A stretch of 12,542 nucleotides of DNA from Bacillus sp. AFS037270 (GTDB taxonomy: Bacteria > Bacillota > Bacilli > Bacillales_B > DSM-18226), in assembly GCF_002585305.1 (NCBI RefSeq), contig NZ_NUNF01000005.1, forward strand, positions 1-12,542. Reading direction: 5' to 3'. The notes beneath the pieces are model-generated. The model was not told the origin of the DNA, did no database searches, and saw only the letters and a list, made by a program, of their open reading frames with translations. Both the position numbers and the translations under genes were made by a program. Numbering within the stretch: the first letter of the stretch is position 1; the number at the start of each line of letters is the position of its first letter. Below, piece by piece: positions 6,271 to 12,496 of this stretch.

Positions 6271-7260
6271 TTATCCTTTTACTAAGGGCCGCCAGTCTTT
6301 ATTAACTAATGTCTTAGGCTCTTTCCCGTCTAAAATAGACATTATATTTTCAACACACAACTGGACCATTGCTGTCCTGGTCTCTGTACTTGAACTTCCA
6401 ATATGAGGGAGGGCAACAACATTCGGAAGTTTTAATAACGGATGGTCTGCTGGAATAGGTTCCTTTTGAAACACATCTAGTCCTGCTCCGGCAATCTCAC
6501 CAGCCATAAGGGCTTCATATAATGCCTGTTCATCGACAACTGCTCCTCTTGCGGCATTAATAAAAATGGCGGACTGCTTCATTTTCTGGAAGACTTCTCG
6601 GGTAAACATGTTACTTGTCTCAGGTGTAAGTGGTGTCAGGCAGATAATGTAATCTGACTGCTTCACAAGATCATCAAAAGATGCGTAAGTAACCCCTAAT
6701 TGCTGTTCTGCTTCAGGTTTTCTTGTCCGGTTAAAATATAGGATGTTCATGTCAAATCCTGTTGCTCGTTTCGCAACGGTTTCACCAATCCTCCCCATCC
6801 CGACAATCCCAAGTGTTTTATGGTGAATATCCTGACCCGCTAAAAGAAAAGGACTCCAAGCTTGCCATTTTCCCTCTTTTACAAACTCTGCCGCTTCCAC
6901 AATTCTACGGGCAGCAGCCATTAAGAGGCCAAAGGTTAAATCTGCTGTTGTATCGGTAAGGACATCCGGAGTATTGCAGATGGCGATTCCTTTTTCACTA
7001 GCCGTTTTTAAATCAATATTATTAAATCCAACAGCAAGGTTTGCTACAACCTTTAGATTTTTTCCCGCTGTTAGAACACTTTCATCTATGGAATCCGCAA
7101 GTACTGTAAAAAGTGCATCTGCCTTTTTGGCTTCTTCCATTAAGATATCTCTAGGGACAGGAATATCATCATGTTTCCACATATGCACGTTATATTTTTC
7201 TTTTAATGGGTTCACAAGTGCATCTGGAAGCTTTCTCGTAATATAAACATAGGGCTTCAT
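6271..7260 (-). CDS. D-2-hydroxyacid dehydrogenase (glyoxylate/hydroxypyruvate reductase type)
   Basis: A 329-aa NAD(P)-dependent D-isomer-specific 2-hydroxyacid dehydrogenase, likely reducing glyoxylate, hydroxypyruvate or 2-ketogluconate in the cytosol. The Rossmann glycine motif GMGRIG is at residues 154-159. Arg238 (NAARG), Glu267 and His286 (LPHIG) form the family's catalytic Arg-Glu-His set at the usual spacing. The stretch NRTRK (177-181) follows the second strand of the cofactor fold where NADP-preferring members carry basic residues, so NADPH is likely; this is inference. Start ATG at 7260; AAGGA lies 11 bases upstream. It lies 81 bases downstream of yutH on the same strand, so co-transcription is possible. 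In B. subtilis I recall other genes (yuxL and the threonine genes) at this point. The family is firm; the substrate is not. Confidence 0.92.
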   Translation of the reverse strand: MKPYVYITRKLPDALVNPLKEKYNVHMWKHDDIPVPRDILMEEAKKADALFTVLADSIDESVLTAGKNLKVVANLAVGFNNIDLKTASEKGIAICNTPDVLTDTTADLTFGLLMAAARRIVEAAEFVKEGKWQAWSPFLLAGQDIHHKTLGIVGMGRIGETVAKRATGFDMNILYFNRTRKPEAEQQLGVTYASFDDLVKQSDYIICLTPLTPETSNMFTREVFQKMKQSAIFINAARGAVVDEQALYEALMAGEIAGAGLDVFQKEPIPADHPLLKLPNVVALPHIGSSSTETRTAMVQLCVENIMSILDGKEPKTLVNKDWRPLVKG

Positions 7261-7341
7261 CTCGTGTCACATCCTTGGGCAGTTTTACTATTAGTGTAAC
7301 ATATTTTCTACGAGAAGCTTCCTTTTAACAACTAGATTGGA

Positions 7342-8358
7342 TTATTTTGTATAAAGCCAATCTAGCGGCGGCAGATGTAATTGTTTGATTGGAGCACCGG
7401 ATATTGGGTAGAATTCTGCTAAAAACCGTTCATAATCACTGGCTTGCCGTAATATTTTACTTAACCGTTCTTCCAGTACTTTCTTTTCCTGTTCAGAACG
7501 GGTGATATAATAACTCTCAATACAATCAAAATAGTGAAGCGGAAAAACTAATCGTGAATAGAGCAACCGCCATGAAAACGAGGATAAAGGCGCAATGCTC
7601 TGATAATCTTCATAAAAGTTCCTTAATTCGACTTGATAGGTTTGGATATTGCGAAAATATCGTTCCCTCGTCCACTCCGCCAAGTCTCGGCTTCGATGAT
7701 CAAATACCCAATCAAACGGATTTTTAATCATGTACTTGTCATAAGGTCCCCAAGTTTTACTTGTAAACCGCTCATGACAAACGGTCCCGTTATCAGTTTC
7801 TTTGGGTTCATCATCAATTTCCGTATCGACTAAATATTGAATGGCATTCTCTGTCAGACCTAAATAATAAGGGAAAGAATCAACAAACATTCGCTCAAAT
7901 TCATCTTCCGGTGATTGAAATAAAAGGCCATTCCAAACCCTTTCCATTTGCTCAAGACGTTTTTCCCATAATGTTTTCCATTGCCCAATCCGGCTTGCCC
8001 TTTCAATTTGAAACGGAACCCGTCTGCCTCGTTCATGGAACCTAGCTAGCTTTCGGCCTAACTTAATTTTCCGCTGTTCTTCCATTTGCCGATTGGCTAG
8101 TACGCAATATTGATTTTGTTCCCATGTGGTAATTAAGCTGCCTTCTTTAGACGGTAAAAAAATGGGCACATTTTGGTCCCCATAATTTCGTAAATGTTCC
8201 GCAATCTTTTCTAGTTCTGATATATCCTCTTCTGCCTTCCCTGCCGGTTTAGAAATCAAATAAAGCCAGCCATTTCCCCTCAAAGCCTCATACACATCTA
8301 ACTTCACATATTCTTCTACCGTAACCCCATATTGATTCTCCAGCATTTTTTGAAGCAT
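7342..8358 (-). CDS. yutH: Spore coat-associated protein, kinase-like fold (YutH)
   Basis: A 338-aa protein matching B. subtilis YutH in length and character, a relative of the CotS/CotI/YsxE group with an aminoglycoside phosphotransferase-like fold. These proteins are made in the mother cell and associate with the spore coat. The N-terminal part (about 1-90) resembles the small lobe of the fold. The usual kinase HxD-type catalytic motif is not obvious, so activity may be lost. The composition is rich in Trp, Tyr, Glu and Arg. I chose the ATG at 8358 (MLQKMLENQYG) because GGGGTG lies 5 bases upstream. The ATG at 8376 has no ribosome site of its own. CATAGGGTA at 8387-8395 on the minus strand resembles a mother-cell sigma -10. 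I recognise the family by overall resemblance; no function can be read from the residues. Confidence 0.82.
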   Translation of the reverse strand: MLQKMLENQYGVTVEEYVKLDVYEALRGNGWLYLISKPAGKAEEDISELEKIAEHLRNYGDQNVPIFLPSKEGSLITTWEQNQYCVLANRQMEEQRKIKLGRKLARFHERGRRVPFQIERASRIGQWKTLWEKRLEQMERVWNGLLFQSPEDEFERMFVDSFPYYLGLTENAIQYLVDTEIDDEPKETDNGTVCHERFTSKTWGPYDKYMIKNPFDWVFDHRSRDLAEWTRERYFRNIQTYQVELRNFYEDYQSIAPLSSFSWRLLYSRLVFPLHYFDCIESYYITRSEQEKKVLEERLSKILRQASDYERFLAEFYPISGAPIKQLHLPPLDWLYTK

Positions 8359-8386
8359 CCTCACACCCCGCCTCATTTACCTGTCT

Positions 8387-8395
8387 TACCCTATG
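8387..8395 (-). promoter_or_regulatory. Candidate mother-cell sigma (E/K) -10 of yutH
   Basis: The minus strand reads CATAGGGTA, matching CATA-N3-TA of sigma-K/E -10 elements, 29 bases before the chosen yutH start. No clear AC (sigma-K) or ATA-type (sigma-E) -35 lies at the right distance, so this is a weak call supported mostly by the spore role of the gene. Confidence 0.3.
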
Positions 8396-8495
8396 TATAT
8401 GTATAGCAAATAAAAACTTGATGTTTTTCAAAATAGTGAATAGGTTAAATAAAGCTGGGAATGATAACATTTTAGTTTGTTAATTGGAACTGCAA

Positions 8496-8524
8496 TTGCA
8501 TAAATTAAGGGAAAAGCGTATATA
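8496..8524 (+). promoter_or_regulatory. Candidate sigma-A promoter of yutG
   Basis: TTGCAT (8496-8501) and TATATA (8519-8524) are 17 bp apart, in the divergent yutH/yutG gap. The predicted start point near 8531 gives a leader of about 70 bases. Matches are modest (3/6 and 4/6). Confidence 0.35.
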
Positions 8525-8600
8525 TATAGTGAAAATAGAAAGTGCTGGAACTATTGTTTTTAGTATCAGATTTTATTTCACAAGGAAAAGGTGATCAGGA

Positions 8601-9107
8601 ATGGCAAACGACAAAAAAGTGGATCTAACTGAGGAAACGGCACGCAAATGGTTGAAAGAAAGAGGCGTTGAAATTAAGGACATCGCAGATTTGGTCTTCT
8701 TTTTACAGGAAAAATATCATAAAAATTTAAAAATGGAAGATTGTCTTTCCAATGTGGAACGCGTTCTGTCAAAACGAGAAGTACAAAACGCGATTCTTAC
8801 AGGTATACAGCTAGACGTACTTGCTGAAAAAGGATTATTGGAAGAGCCGCTTCAATCGATTATCGGGACGGATGAAAGTCTTTATGGTGTAGATGAAATC
8901 CTCGCATTTTCCATTGTAAATGTTTATGGTTCGATTGGTTTTACTAATTATGGCTACATTGATAAATTAAAGCCTGGCATTTTGGCTCATTTAAATGATA
9001 AATCAACCGGTGAATGTCATACCTTCTTAGATGATATTGTCGGTGCGATCGCTGCGGCAGCCTCAAGCAGACTCGCCCACCGTGCCGCACATGAGGCCGA
9101 AGAGTAG
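8601..9107 (+). CDS. yutG: Phosphatidylglycerophosphatase A-like protein (YutG)
   Basis: A 168-aa member of the PgpA family as found in Firmicutes. E. coli PgpA dephosphorylates phosphatidylglycerol phosphate in the membrane. Conserved acidic motifs are visible: GVDEILAF at about 95-102 and FLDDIVGAIAAA at about 141-152, the positions of the PgpA metal-binding acids. Unlike E. coli PgpA, no convincing membrane-spanning helices are seen and the N-terminal 60 residues are charged. It may therefore be a soluble or peripheral enzyme, or have another phosphoester substrate. The start ATG has AAGGTG 7 bases upstream. It is divergent from yutH and followed by a short REP-like remnant and a terminator shared with yutF. 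The family is confident; the activity is not. Confidence 0.85.
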   Translation: MANDKKVDLTEETARKWLKERGVEIKDIADLVFFLQEKYHKNLKMEDCLSNVERVLSKREVQNAILTGIQLDVLAEKGLLEEPLQSIIGTDESLYGVDEILAFSIVNVYGSIGFTNYGYIDKLKPGILAHLNDKSTGECHTFLDDIVGAIAAAASSRLAHRAAHEAEE

Positions 9108-9114
9108 AGTAAGA

Positions 9115-9132
9115 AAAGCGCTGGAGCTAGAC
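9115..9132 (+). repeat. REP-like element remnant (right end only)
   Basis: AAGCGCTGGAGCTAGAC repeats the right end of the 6089 element (GGCGCTGGAGCTAGAT) and starts 8 bases after the yutG stop. The left arm and inner stems are missing. It is best read as a decayed or partly deleted copy in the same orientation. Confidence 0.55.
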
Positions 9133-9173
9133 AATTCTCAAAGTTAAAAACTTTTATACTTTTCTATCTAAAT

Positions 9174-9199
9174 AAGGGATGGAGTGATCTCCATCCCTT
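9174..9199. terminator. Bidirectional terminator between yutG and yutF
   Basis: A perfect 11-bp stem (AAGGGATGGAG with CTCCATCCCTT) has a TGAT loop. TTTT follows on the + strand, and ATTTAGATAG on the minus strand. It ends at the yutF stop codon (9200) and serves both convergent genes. Confidence 0.88.
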
Positions 9200-9964
9200 T
9201 TACACATCCCATTCGTCTAATGTATCAATGGAATACGTTGGCTTCCGGTCATATCCCGTTAGCAATTCTTTGGTGGTGACTCCTGTATGAACGAGCAAAG
9301 TATCCATGCCGGCATTCATGCCCGCTAAGATGTCGGTATCATAATAATCCCCTACCATCAGCGTTTCTTCCTTAGAGGTACCTAATACCTTTAAGGCCTG
9401 CTCCATGATAATCGCTTCTGGCTTTCCGATAAACGTCGGCTTTGTTTGGGTCGAAACTGCGATAACCGAGGTGAGTGAACCGTTTCCTGGGAGCAGCCCT
9501 CTCTCTGTCGGGATAGCGATATCTCCGTTTGTTGAGATAAATTGAGCCCCATTGCGGACTGCCAGGCAGGCTACAGCTAATTTTTCATAGCTGATTTCAC
9601 GGTCAATCCCGATGACAACAAAGTCAGCCTCTTCCCCCGCAGCTCTAAAACCTTTCTCCTCAATCGCTGATTGAAGTCCCTCTTCCCCAATTACAAAACA
9701 CCTAGCATCCTTTTTTTGTTCAGCAATATAATTAGCCGTCGCTTGACTTGTCGTAAAAACAAGCTGCTCCTCTGCCGGGATGTCAAAGCTGTTTAATTTA
9801 TCAGCCACCTGGGCTGGTGTCCTGGAAGAATTATTAGTTACAAATAAATATGGAATATCTTTAGCCTTCAGTTTTTTCACAAAGTCAGATGCCGCCTCAA
9901 TCCGTTCTGTTCCTTTATACATCGTGCCATCTAAATCAATCAAGTAGCCTTTATATTTTTTCAT
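9200..9964 (-). CDS. yutF: HAD-family phosphatase, NagD-like subclass IIA (YutF)
   Basis: A 254-aa haloacid dehalogenase-superfamily hydrolase with the full set of catalytic motifs. The nucleophile motif DLDGT is at residues 10-14 (Asp10 nucleophile, Asp12 acid/base), VTNNSS at 42-47 is motif II, Lys181 in FIGKPE is motif III, and GDYYDTD at 205-211 holds the magnesium ligands. The cap between about 80 and 175 is of the type IIA (NagD-like) kind. The length matches B. subtilis YutF (256 aa). It is a cytosolic phosphomonoesterase; nucleoside monophosphates or sugar phosphates are likely substrates by family, but the exact one cannot be read. The start ATG has AGGAG 12 bases upstream, a longer spacing than usual. 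It lies 72 bases downstream of yutE on the same strand, so they may be co-transcribed. Confidence 0.92.
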   Translation of the reverse strand: MKKYKGYLIDLDGTMYKGTERIEAASDFVKKLKAKDIPYLFVTNNSSRTPAQVADKLNSFDIPAEEQLVFTTSQATANYIAEQKKDARCFVIGEEGLQSAIEEKGFRAAGEEADFVVIGIDREISYEKLAVACLAVRNGAQFISTNGDIAIPTERGLLPGNGSLTSVIAVSTQTKPTFIGKPEAIIMEQALKVLGTSKEETLMVGDYYDTDILAGMNAGMDTLLVHTGVTTKELLTGYDRKPTYSIDTLDEWDV

Positions 9965-10014
9965 TTTGTAGAATCGCTCCTATGTATACCGATTGTGATC
10001 TTAAAAGTGAAATA

Positions 10015-10030
10015 GACCGTATGAACGGTC
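10015..10030 (-). terminator. Weak hairpin after yutE
   Basis: GACCGT (10015-10020) and ACGGTC (10025-10030) form a 6-bp stem with a 4-nt loop, just past the yutE stop. On the minus strand it is followed by TATTTCACTTTT, not a clean T run, so it is a partial terminator at best and may allow read-through into yutF. Confidence 0.35.
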
Positions 10031-10036
10031 CATTCA

Positions 10037-10474
10037 TTAGTTTTTAAACGCTGAAACAGGTCCTAATTCATTGACTAAATAATCACGGACATTGGTTGAA
10101 AAACTCTCTAATTCATGGAGATACCGTAAAAATTGTTCCTGCAGTTCGTGATGAGGAATCTCTAGATAATCCTGAACAAGGTTTTTCCGATAAAGAATAA
10201 GGACCTTTAAATTTTCACCAGTTGTCCCACTAATCACCTTTTCATCGATTAAAATATCAATAATATCCTCATAACTGCCGGGGTCACGCATGATAAAGCC
10301 ATCGATCATGCTATTTCCAACATCTAAAATTGACTCAATCATCATTTGACATAGACGCTCCAAGGCTGCCCTTTCAAGAGGCGTTGACCATTCCTTTTGA
10401 CCTCGGAATAGACGGATTTGTACTTCTAAATATTTCAGCATGCTTTCAATTTTTTCTCTGTCAACAAAATACAC
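10037..10474 (-). CDS. yutE: HEPN/HepT-like DUF86 protein with altered catalytic motif (YutE)
   Basis: A 145-aa all-helical protein of the DUF86/HepT (HEPN) family, like B. subtilis YutE. HepT toxins cut RNA through an R-x4-H motif, often RNxxxHxY. Here the matching stretch is RKNLVQDY (residues 96-103): Arg96 and Tyr103 are kept, but the histidine position is Gln101. The conserved helix SMIDGFIMRDPGSYEDIIDIL (55-75) supports the family. No MNT-type nucleotidyltransferase antitoxin gene adjoins it, so a working HepT/MNT toxin-antitoxin pair is not supported. The start is a GTG with AAGGAAG 8 bases upstream, giving MYFVDREKIE. An extended -10 (TGATACAAT) lies upstream at 10526-10534. It is divergent from the DUF3055 gene. 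The true role is unknown. Confidence 0.85.
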   Translation of the reverse strand: MYFVDREKIESMLKYLEVQIRLFRGQKEWSTPLERAALERLCQMMIESILDVGNSMIDGFIMRDPGSYEDIIDILIDEKVISGTTGENLKVLILYRKNLVQDYLEIPHHELQEQFLRYLHELESFSTNVRDYLVNELGPVSAFKN

Positions 10475-10494
10475 CTAGTCCACTTCCTTCCGCC

Positions 10495-10532
10495 GTTCTT
10501 ATTGTATGTAATCATTCCAGTTCTTATTGTAT
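10495..10532. repeat. Perfect 13-bp direct repeat upstream of yutE
   Basis: GTTCTTATTGTAT occurs at 10495-10507 and again at 10520-10532, with a 25-bp period. Each copy contains TACAAT on the minus strand, a near-consensus -10. It may be a duplicated promoter segment or a regulator site. Confidence 0.6.
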
Positions 10533-10534
10533 CA
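10526..10534 (-). promoter_or_regulatory. Candidate extended -10 promoter of yutE
   Basis: The minus strand reads TGATACAAT, a TGn extended -10 with 5/6 hexamer matches, about 50 bases before the yutE GTG. No good -35 is seen, which extended -10 promoters can tolerate. It falls in the second copy of a 13-bp direct repeat. Confidence 0.4.
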
Positions 10535-10605
10535 CAAACCAAGCCTTGCGAATTTATTAGCGGACAGAAATCATGAAACTTGTCCTCCCAACATGAACGC
10601 AAATT

Positions 10606-10614
10606 TGATACTAT
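10606..10614 (+). promoter_or_regulatory. Candidate extended -10 promoter of the DUF3055 gene
   Basis: TGATACTAT is an extended -10 with start near 10621 and a leader of about 36 bases containing AAAGGAG. No matching -35 is seen. Confidence 0.33.
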
Positions 10615-10656
10615 AGAGGAGATGGAAAATAGTTAAACCAAAAAGGAGACAAACGA

Positions 10657-10923
10657 ATGCAGGAACGTTTTTATTTATACGATGATACAGAAAATACAAA
10701 AACACGATTTGTCAGTTTTGTTGGCGAAAATCAACGCTTTGATTTGGCCATTACGCAAACAAATCGCCATTATGGAAAATCGTTAGTTTTAGATATGCAA
10801 GGAAATCGTTTTGCCATTATTGGCCCAGATGACTTAGAGGAAGAAGGATATTTAGAGTTTGCATTTCAATTAAACGAAGAGGACGCAGAGGAACTGCGCA
10901 GCTTTTTAGCAGAAATCGTCTAA
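10657..10923 (+). CDS. DUF3055 family conserved protein
   Basis: An 88-aa protein that I recognise as the DUF3055 family of Bacillaceae and staphylococci; its function is unknown. It begins MQERFYLYDDTENTKTRFVSFVG and shows alternating hydrophobic strands followed by an acidic C-terminal third (residues 59-88 contain about 12 Asp/Glu). There are no cysteines, signal peptide or membrane segment, so it should be a small soluble acidic protein. The start ATG has AAAGGAG 8 bases upstream. The next gene starts 58 bases downstream on the same strand with no terminator between, so the two are probably one transcript. Confidence 0.8.
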   Translation: MQERFYLYDDTENTKTRFVSFVGENQRFDLAITQTNRHYGKSLVLDMQGNRFAIIGPDDLEEEGYLEFAFQLNEEDAEELRSFLAEIV

Positions 10924-10981
10924 TGAACAACACATGTTTTTCACTCCACGGTCTCATAATAAGGGCAAAAGGAGTGAAACC

Positions 10982-11266
10982 ATGACAAATAAAGGCTCTG
11001 AAAAATATACAGAATTATCAAACGTTGAAAAACAACAAAATTATCTGACGGCGCAAGAGTTTCCTGAAGGTCCCTATGGTTCACCAATTCGAAAAAATCA
11101 ACCAGTTCAGAATAAAAGTACTCCATGGGAAGACGGACAACGTTATTACAGCAATTTTAACTATGAAAATAAATCATTGCATCAGGATATTCCAAGGCAG
11201 ATGGAGGGAGCCCATCCGACCCATGATGATCCAAATATAGATAATCAAGCACCTTATGACAATTAA
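10982..11266 (+). CDS. Hydrophilic 94-aa protein, uncharacterised (Bacillus "cytosolic protein" type)
   Basis: I recognise this only as a conserved Bacillaceae protein usually labelled cytosolic protein; no function is known to me. It is strongly hydrophilic, lacks Cys, and is rich in Asn, Gln, Tyr, Pro and Glu, with motifs such as EFPEGPYGSP (26-35) and QMEGAHPTHDDP (73-84). It has no signal peptide, membrane helix or obvious secondary structure, so it is probably largely disordered. The start is the ATG at 10982, where AAAGGAG sits 7 bases upstream; the ATG at 10934 has no ribosome site. It probably shares a transcript with the DUF3055 gene. It is followed by a REP-like element and a terminator. 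Confidence 0.75.
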   Translation: MTNKGSEKYTELSNVEKQQNYLTAQEFPEGPYGSPIRKNQPVQNKSTPWEDGQRYYSNFNYENKSLHQDIPRQMEGAHPTHDDPNIDNQAPYDN

Positions 11267-11270
11267 AAGG

Positions 11271-11350
11271 GAAAGCGCCTTGACCAGGGAAAAAAGTAGT
11301 TCATTTTTTCCCTAGGGGCTTATGACCCCGAGCCCCTAGGCGCTGGATCT
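11271..11350 (+). repeat. REP-like palindromic element, complete copy 2 (shorter variant)
   Basis: The outer arms AGCGCC (11274-11279) and GGCGCT (11339-11344) and the flanking CCTTGA and AGCCCCTAGGCGCTGGA match the 6089 element. The interior is different: GGGAAAAAA pairs with TTTTTTCCC, and AGGGGCT (11314-11320) pairs with AGCCCCT (11331-11337). It starts 5 bases after the stop of the preceding gene. Conserved ends with a swapped interior suggest a modular non-autonomous element. Confidence 0.8.
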
Positions 11351-11366
11351 GGATATCAATAAAAAA

Positions 11367-11390
11367 GAAGGGTCAGTTTACTGATCCTTC
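11367..11390. terminator. Bidirectional terminator between the 94-aa protein gene and yutD
   Basis: GAAGGGTCAG (11367-11376) pairs with CTGATCCTTC (11381-11390) with one G-T wobble and a TTTA loop. T-rich tracts follow on both strands (seven T at 11394-11400 on +, six A at 11361-11366 before it). It ends at the yutD stop codon. Confidence 0.87.
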
Positions 11391-11666
11391 TCATTTTTTT
11401 ACTTTTTTCAATACAAAAAAGGCACAGCCAAAGTTGCAATATTCGTATAGATACTCACTTAGGGTACTAATTTTGGTATCAAATGTAGCCTTTTGGTTTT
11501 GATCATCAAAAAAACCCTTAAGACGAAGCTGCCCATATCCCCAATCACCGACAATATAGTCATACCTCGCTAAAATATCACTGTATCTTGCTTTTAAGGC
11601 TTCTTCATTATACCCATTTCGATATTCCTGGATGATTTCATATGTGGTATTGTTGATCACAATCAT
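11391..11666 (-). CDS. yutD: DUF1027 family protein (YutD)
   Basis: A 91-aa member of the YutD family, conserved across Bacilli and of unknown function. It begins MIVINNTTYEIIQEYRNGYNEEALKARYSDILARYDYIVGDWGYGQLRLKGFF as in relatives, and carries the conserved YLYEYCNFGCAYF-like segment near the C-terminus (here Cys77 and Cys81). A basic tail (LKKVKK) ends the protein, and no signal peptide or membrane helix is seen. The start ATG has GAGGTG 6 bases upstream. The promoter at 11707-11735 carries a perfect TATAAT. It is divergent from the lipoprotein gene. Confidence 0.9.
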   Translation of the reverse strand: MIVINNTTYEIIQEYRNGYNEEALKARYSDILARYDYIVGDWGYGQLRLKGFFDDQNQKATFDTKISTLSEYLYEYCNFGCAFFVLKKVKK

Positions 11667-11706
11667 CTATCTCACCTCGTTTTTAACCGACAAATTCCTA
11701 CTTTCC

Positions 11707-11735
11707 ATTATACCTGATTCACCATCAATTGCTAA
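11707..11735 (-). promoter_or_regulatory. Sigma-A promoter of yutD
   Basis: On the minus strand, TTAGCA (11730-11735) and a perfect TATAAT (11707-11712) are 17 bp apart. The start near 11700 gives a leader of about 34 bases. It abuts, head to head, the candidate forespore promoter of the lipoprotein gene. Confidence 0.55.
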
Positions 11736-11764
11736 GAAAATAAATGCCTAGATTGGTCATCCTA
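11736..11764 (+). promoter_or_regulatory. Candidate forespore (sigma-G/F) promoter of yutC
   Basis: GAAAA (11736-11740) resembles the sigma-G -35 G-H-ATR in four of five places, and CATCCTA (11758-11764) fits the CAT-N2-TA pattern, with a 17-bp spacer. The leader would be only about 15-20 bases, just including AGGAGGTG. Weak on sequence alone, but consistent with a sporulation lipoprotein. Confidence 0.35.
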
Positions 11765-11785
11765 TGTATAGGAGGTGCTTTAAAC

Positions 11786-12490
11786 TTGAAAAAGTTACTC
11801 ATAATCGCAGGATTATGTACAATAACTGCATTAAGTGGATGCTCAAAGGATACAGGAAAAAATGATGTATATGACGAGAGCGGAAACACCATTAACGTAA
11901 ATAATAAACGGCATGAACTTTACAATGAAGGCGGAAGCCGCGGTATTCGGAATACGAGTACAAGCTATGGTTATGTTCGTCACCAAAAGAGCCCATTAAT
12001 GAACGATAAAATAGCTAACGATCATTACACTGCTCTTGACCGCGAGCAACTAGCTAATATTATTAGTAAGTACAGTGCAGATATTCCAAATGTCCATGAC
12101 GTTGCCACACTGGTCACCGACCAAGAAGTGTTGATCGCATATGATACGGATTCTAAGAAACGGAACCTCACAGCGGACCAAGTGAAAAAGACGGCCTTCT
12201 CGGTGGTACCGCGTTATTACCATGTTTATGTGTCAGATAATTCTAAATTGATGCGTGATGTGGAGAACCTTGCAAGCCTTGATTCTACGAGCCGGAATGC
12301 CCGTCATACGGTCAATAGCGTGATTAAGCAAATGTTAAAGTCGCCTCAAGGAGCACGGTTAAATGCAAGTGAAGACGAAAATGGCCGAACACCGGATGAC
12401 TTTGATATCAACAAAACTCCAAAAGCTAATAATAAAATAATAAACAATGCCAAAAATACGAATCAAAATTCCAATATGAGCAACAAATAA
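11786..12490 (+). CDS. yutC: Sporulation lipoprotein, YhcN/YlaJ family (YutC-like)
   Basis: A 234-aa lipoprotein. The signal peptide has KK at 2-3, a hydrophobic core and lipobox LSGC with Cys19 as the lipidated residue. A YhcN/YlaJ-type domain spans about 75-195 (ALDREQLANIIS, VATLVTDQEVLIAYD, VPRYYHVYVSDN), the region that family members use in the spore membrane, where some affect germination. The C-terminal 35 residues are low complexity, rich in Asn and Lys. The start is the TTG at 11786: AGGAGGTG lies 8 bases upstream and only this start places the signal peptide at the N-terminus. The ATG at 11744 would add 14 residues with no ribosome site. The symbol rests mainly on position next to yutD; the family is more certain than the symbol. 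Confidence 0.83.
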   Translation: MKKLLIIAGLCTITALSGCSKDTGKNDVYDESGNTINVNNKRHELYNEGGSRGIRNTSTSYGYVRHQKSPLMNDKIANDHYTALDREQLANIISKYSADIPNVHDVATLVTDQEVLIAYDTDSKKRNLTADQVKKTAFSVVPRYYHVYVSDNSKLMRDVENLASLDSTSRNARHTVNSVIKQMLKSPQGARLNASEDENGRTPDDFDINKTPKANNKIINNAKNTNQNSNMSNK

Positions 12491-12496
12491 GAACAA

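Noticed and set aside
10037..10474. HepT/MNT toxin-antitoxin module
   Set aside because: No nucleotidyltransferase partner gene is adjacent and the catalytic histidine of the HEPN motif is glutamine; orthologues sit in a conserved housekeeping location.
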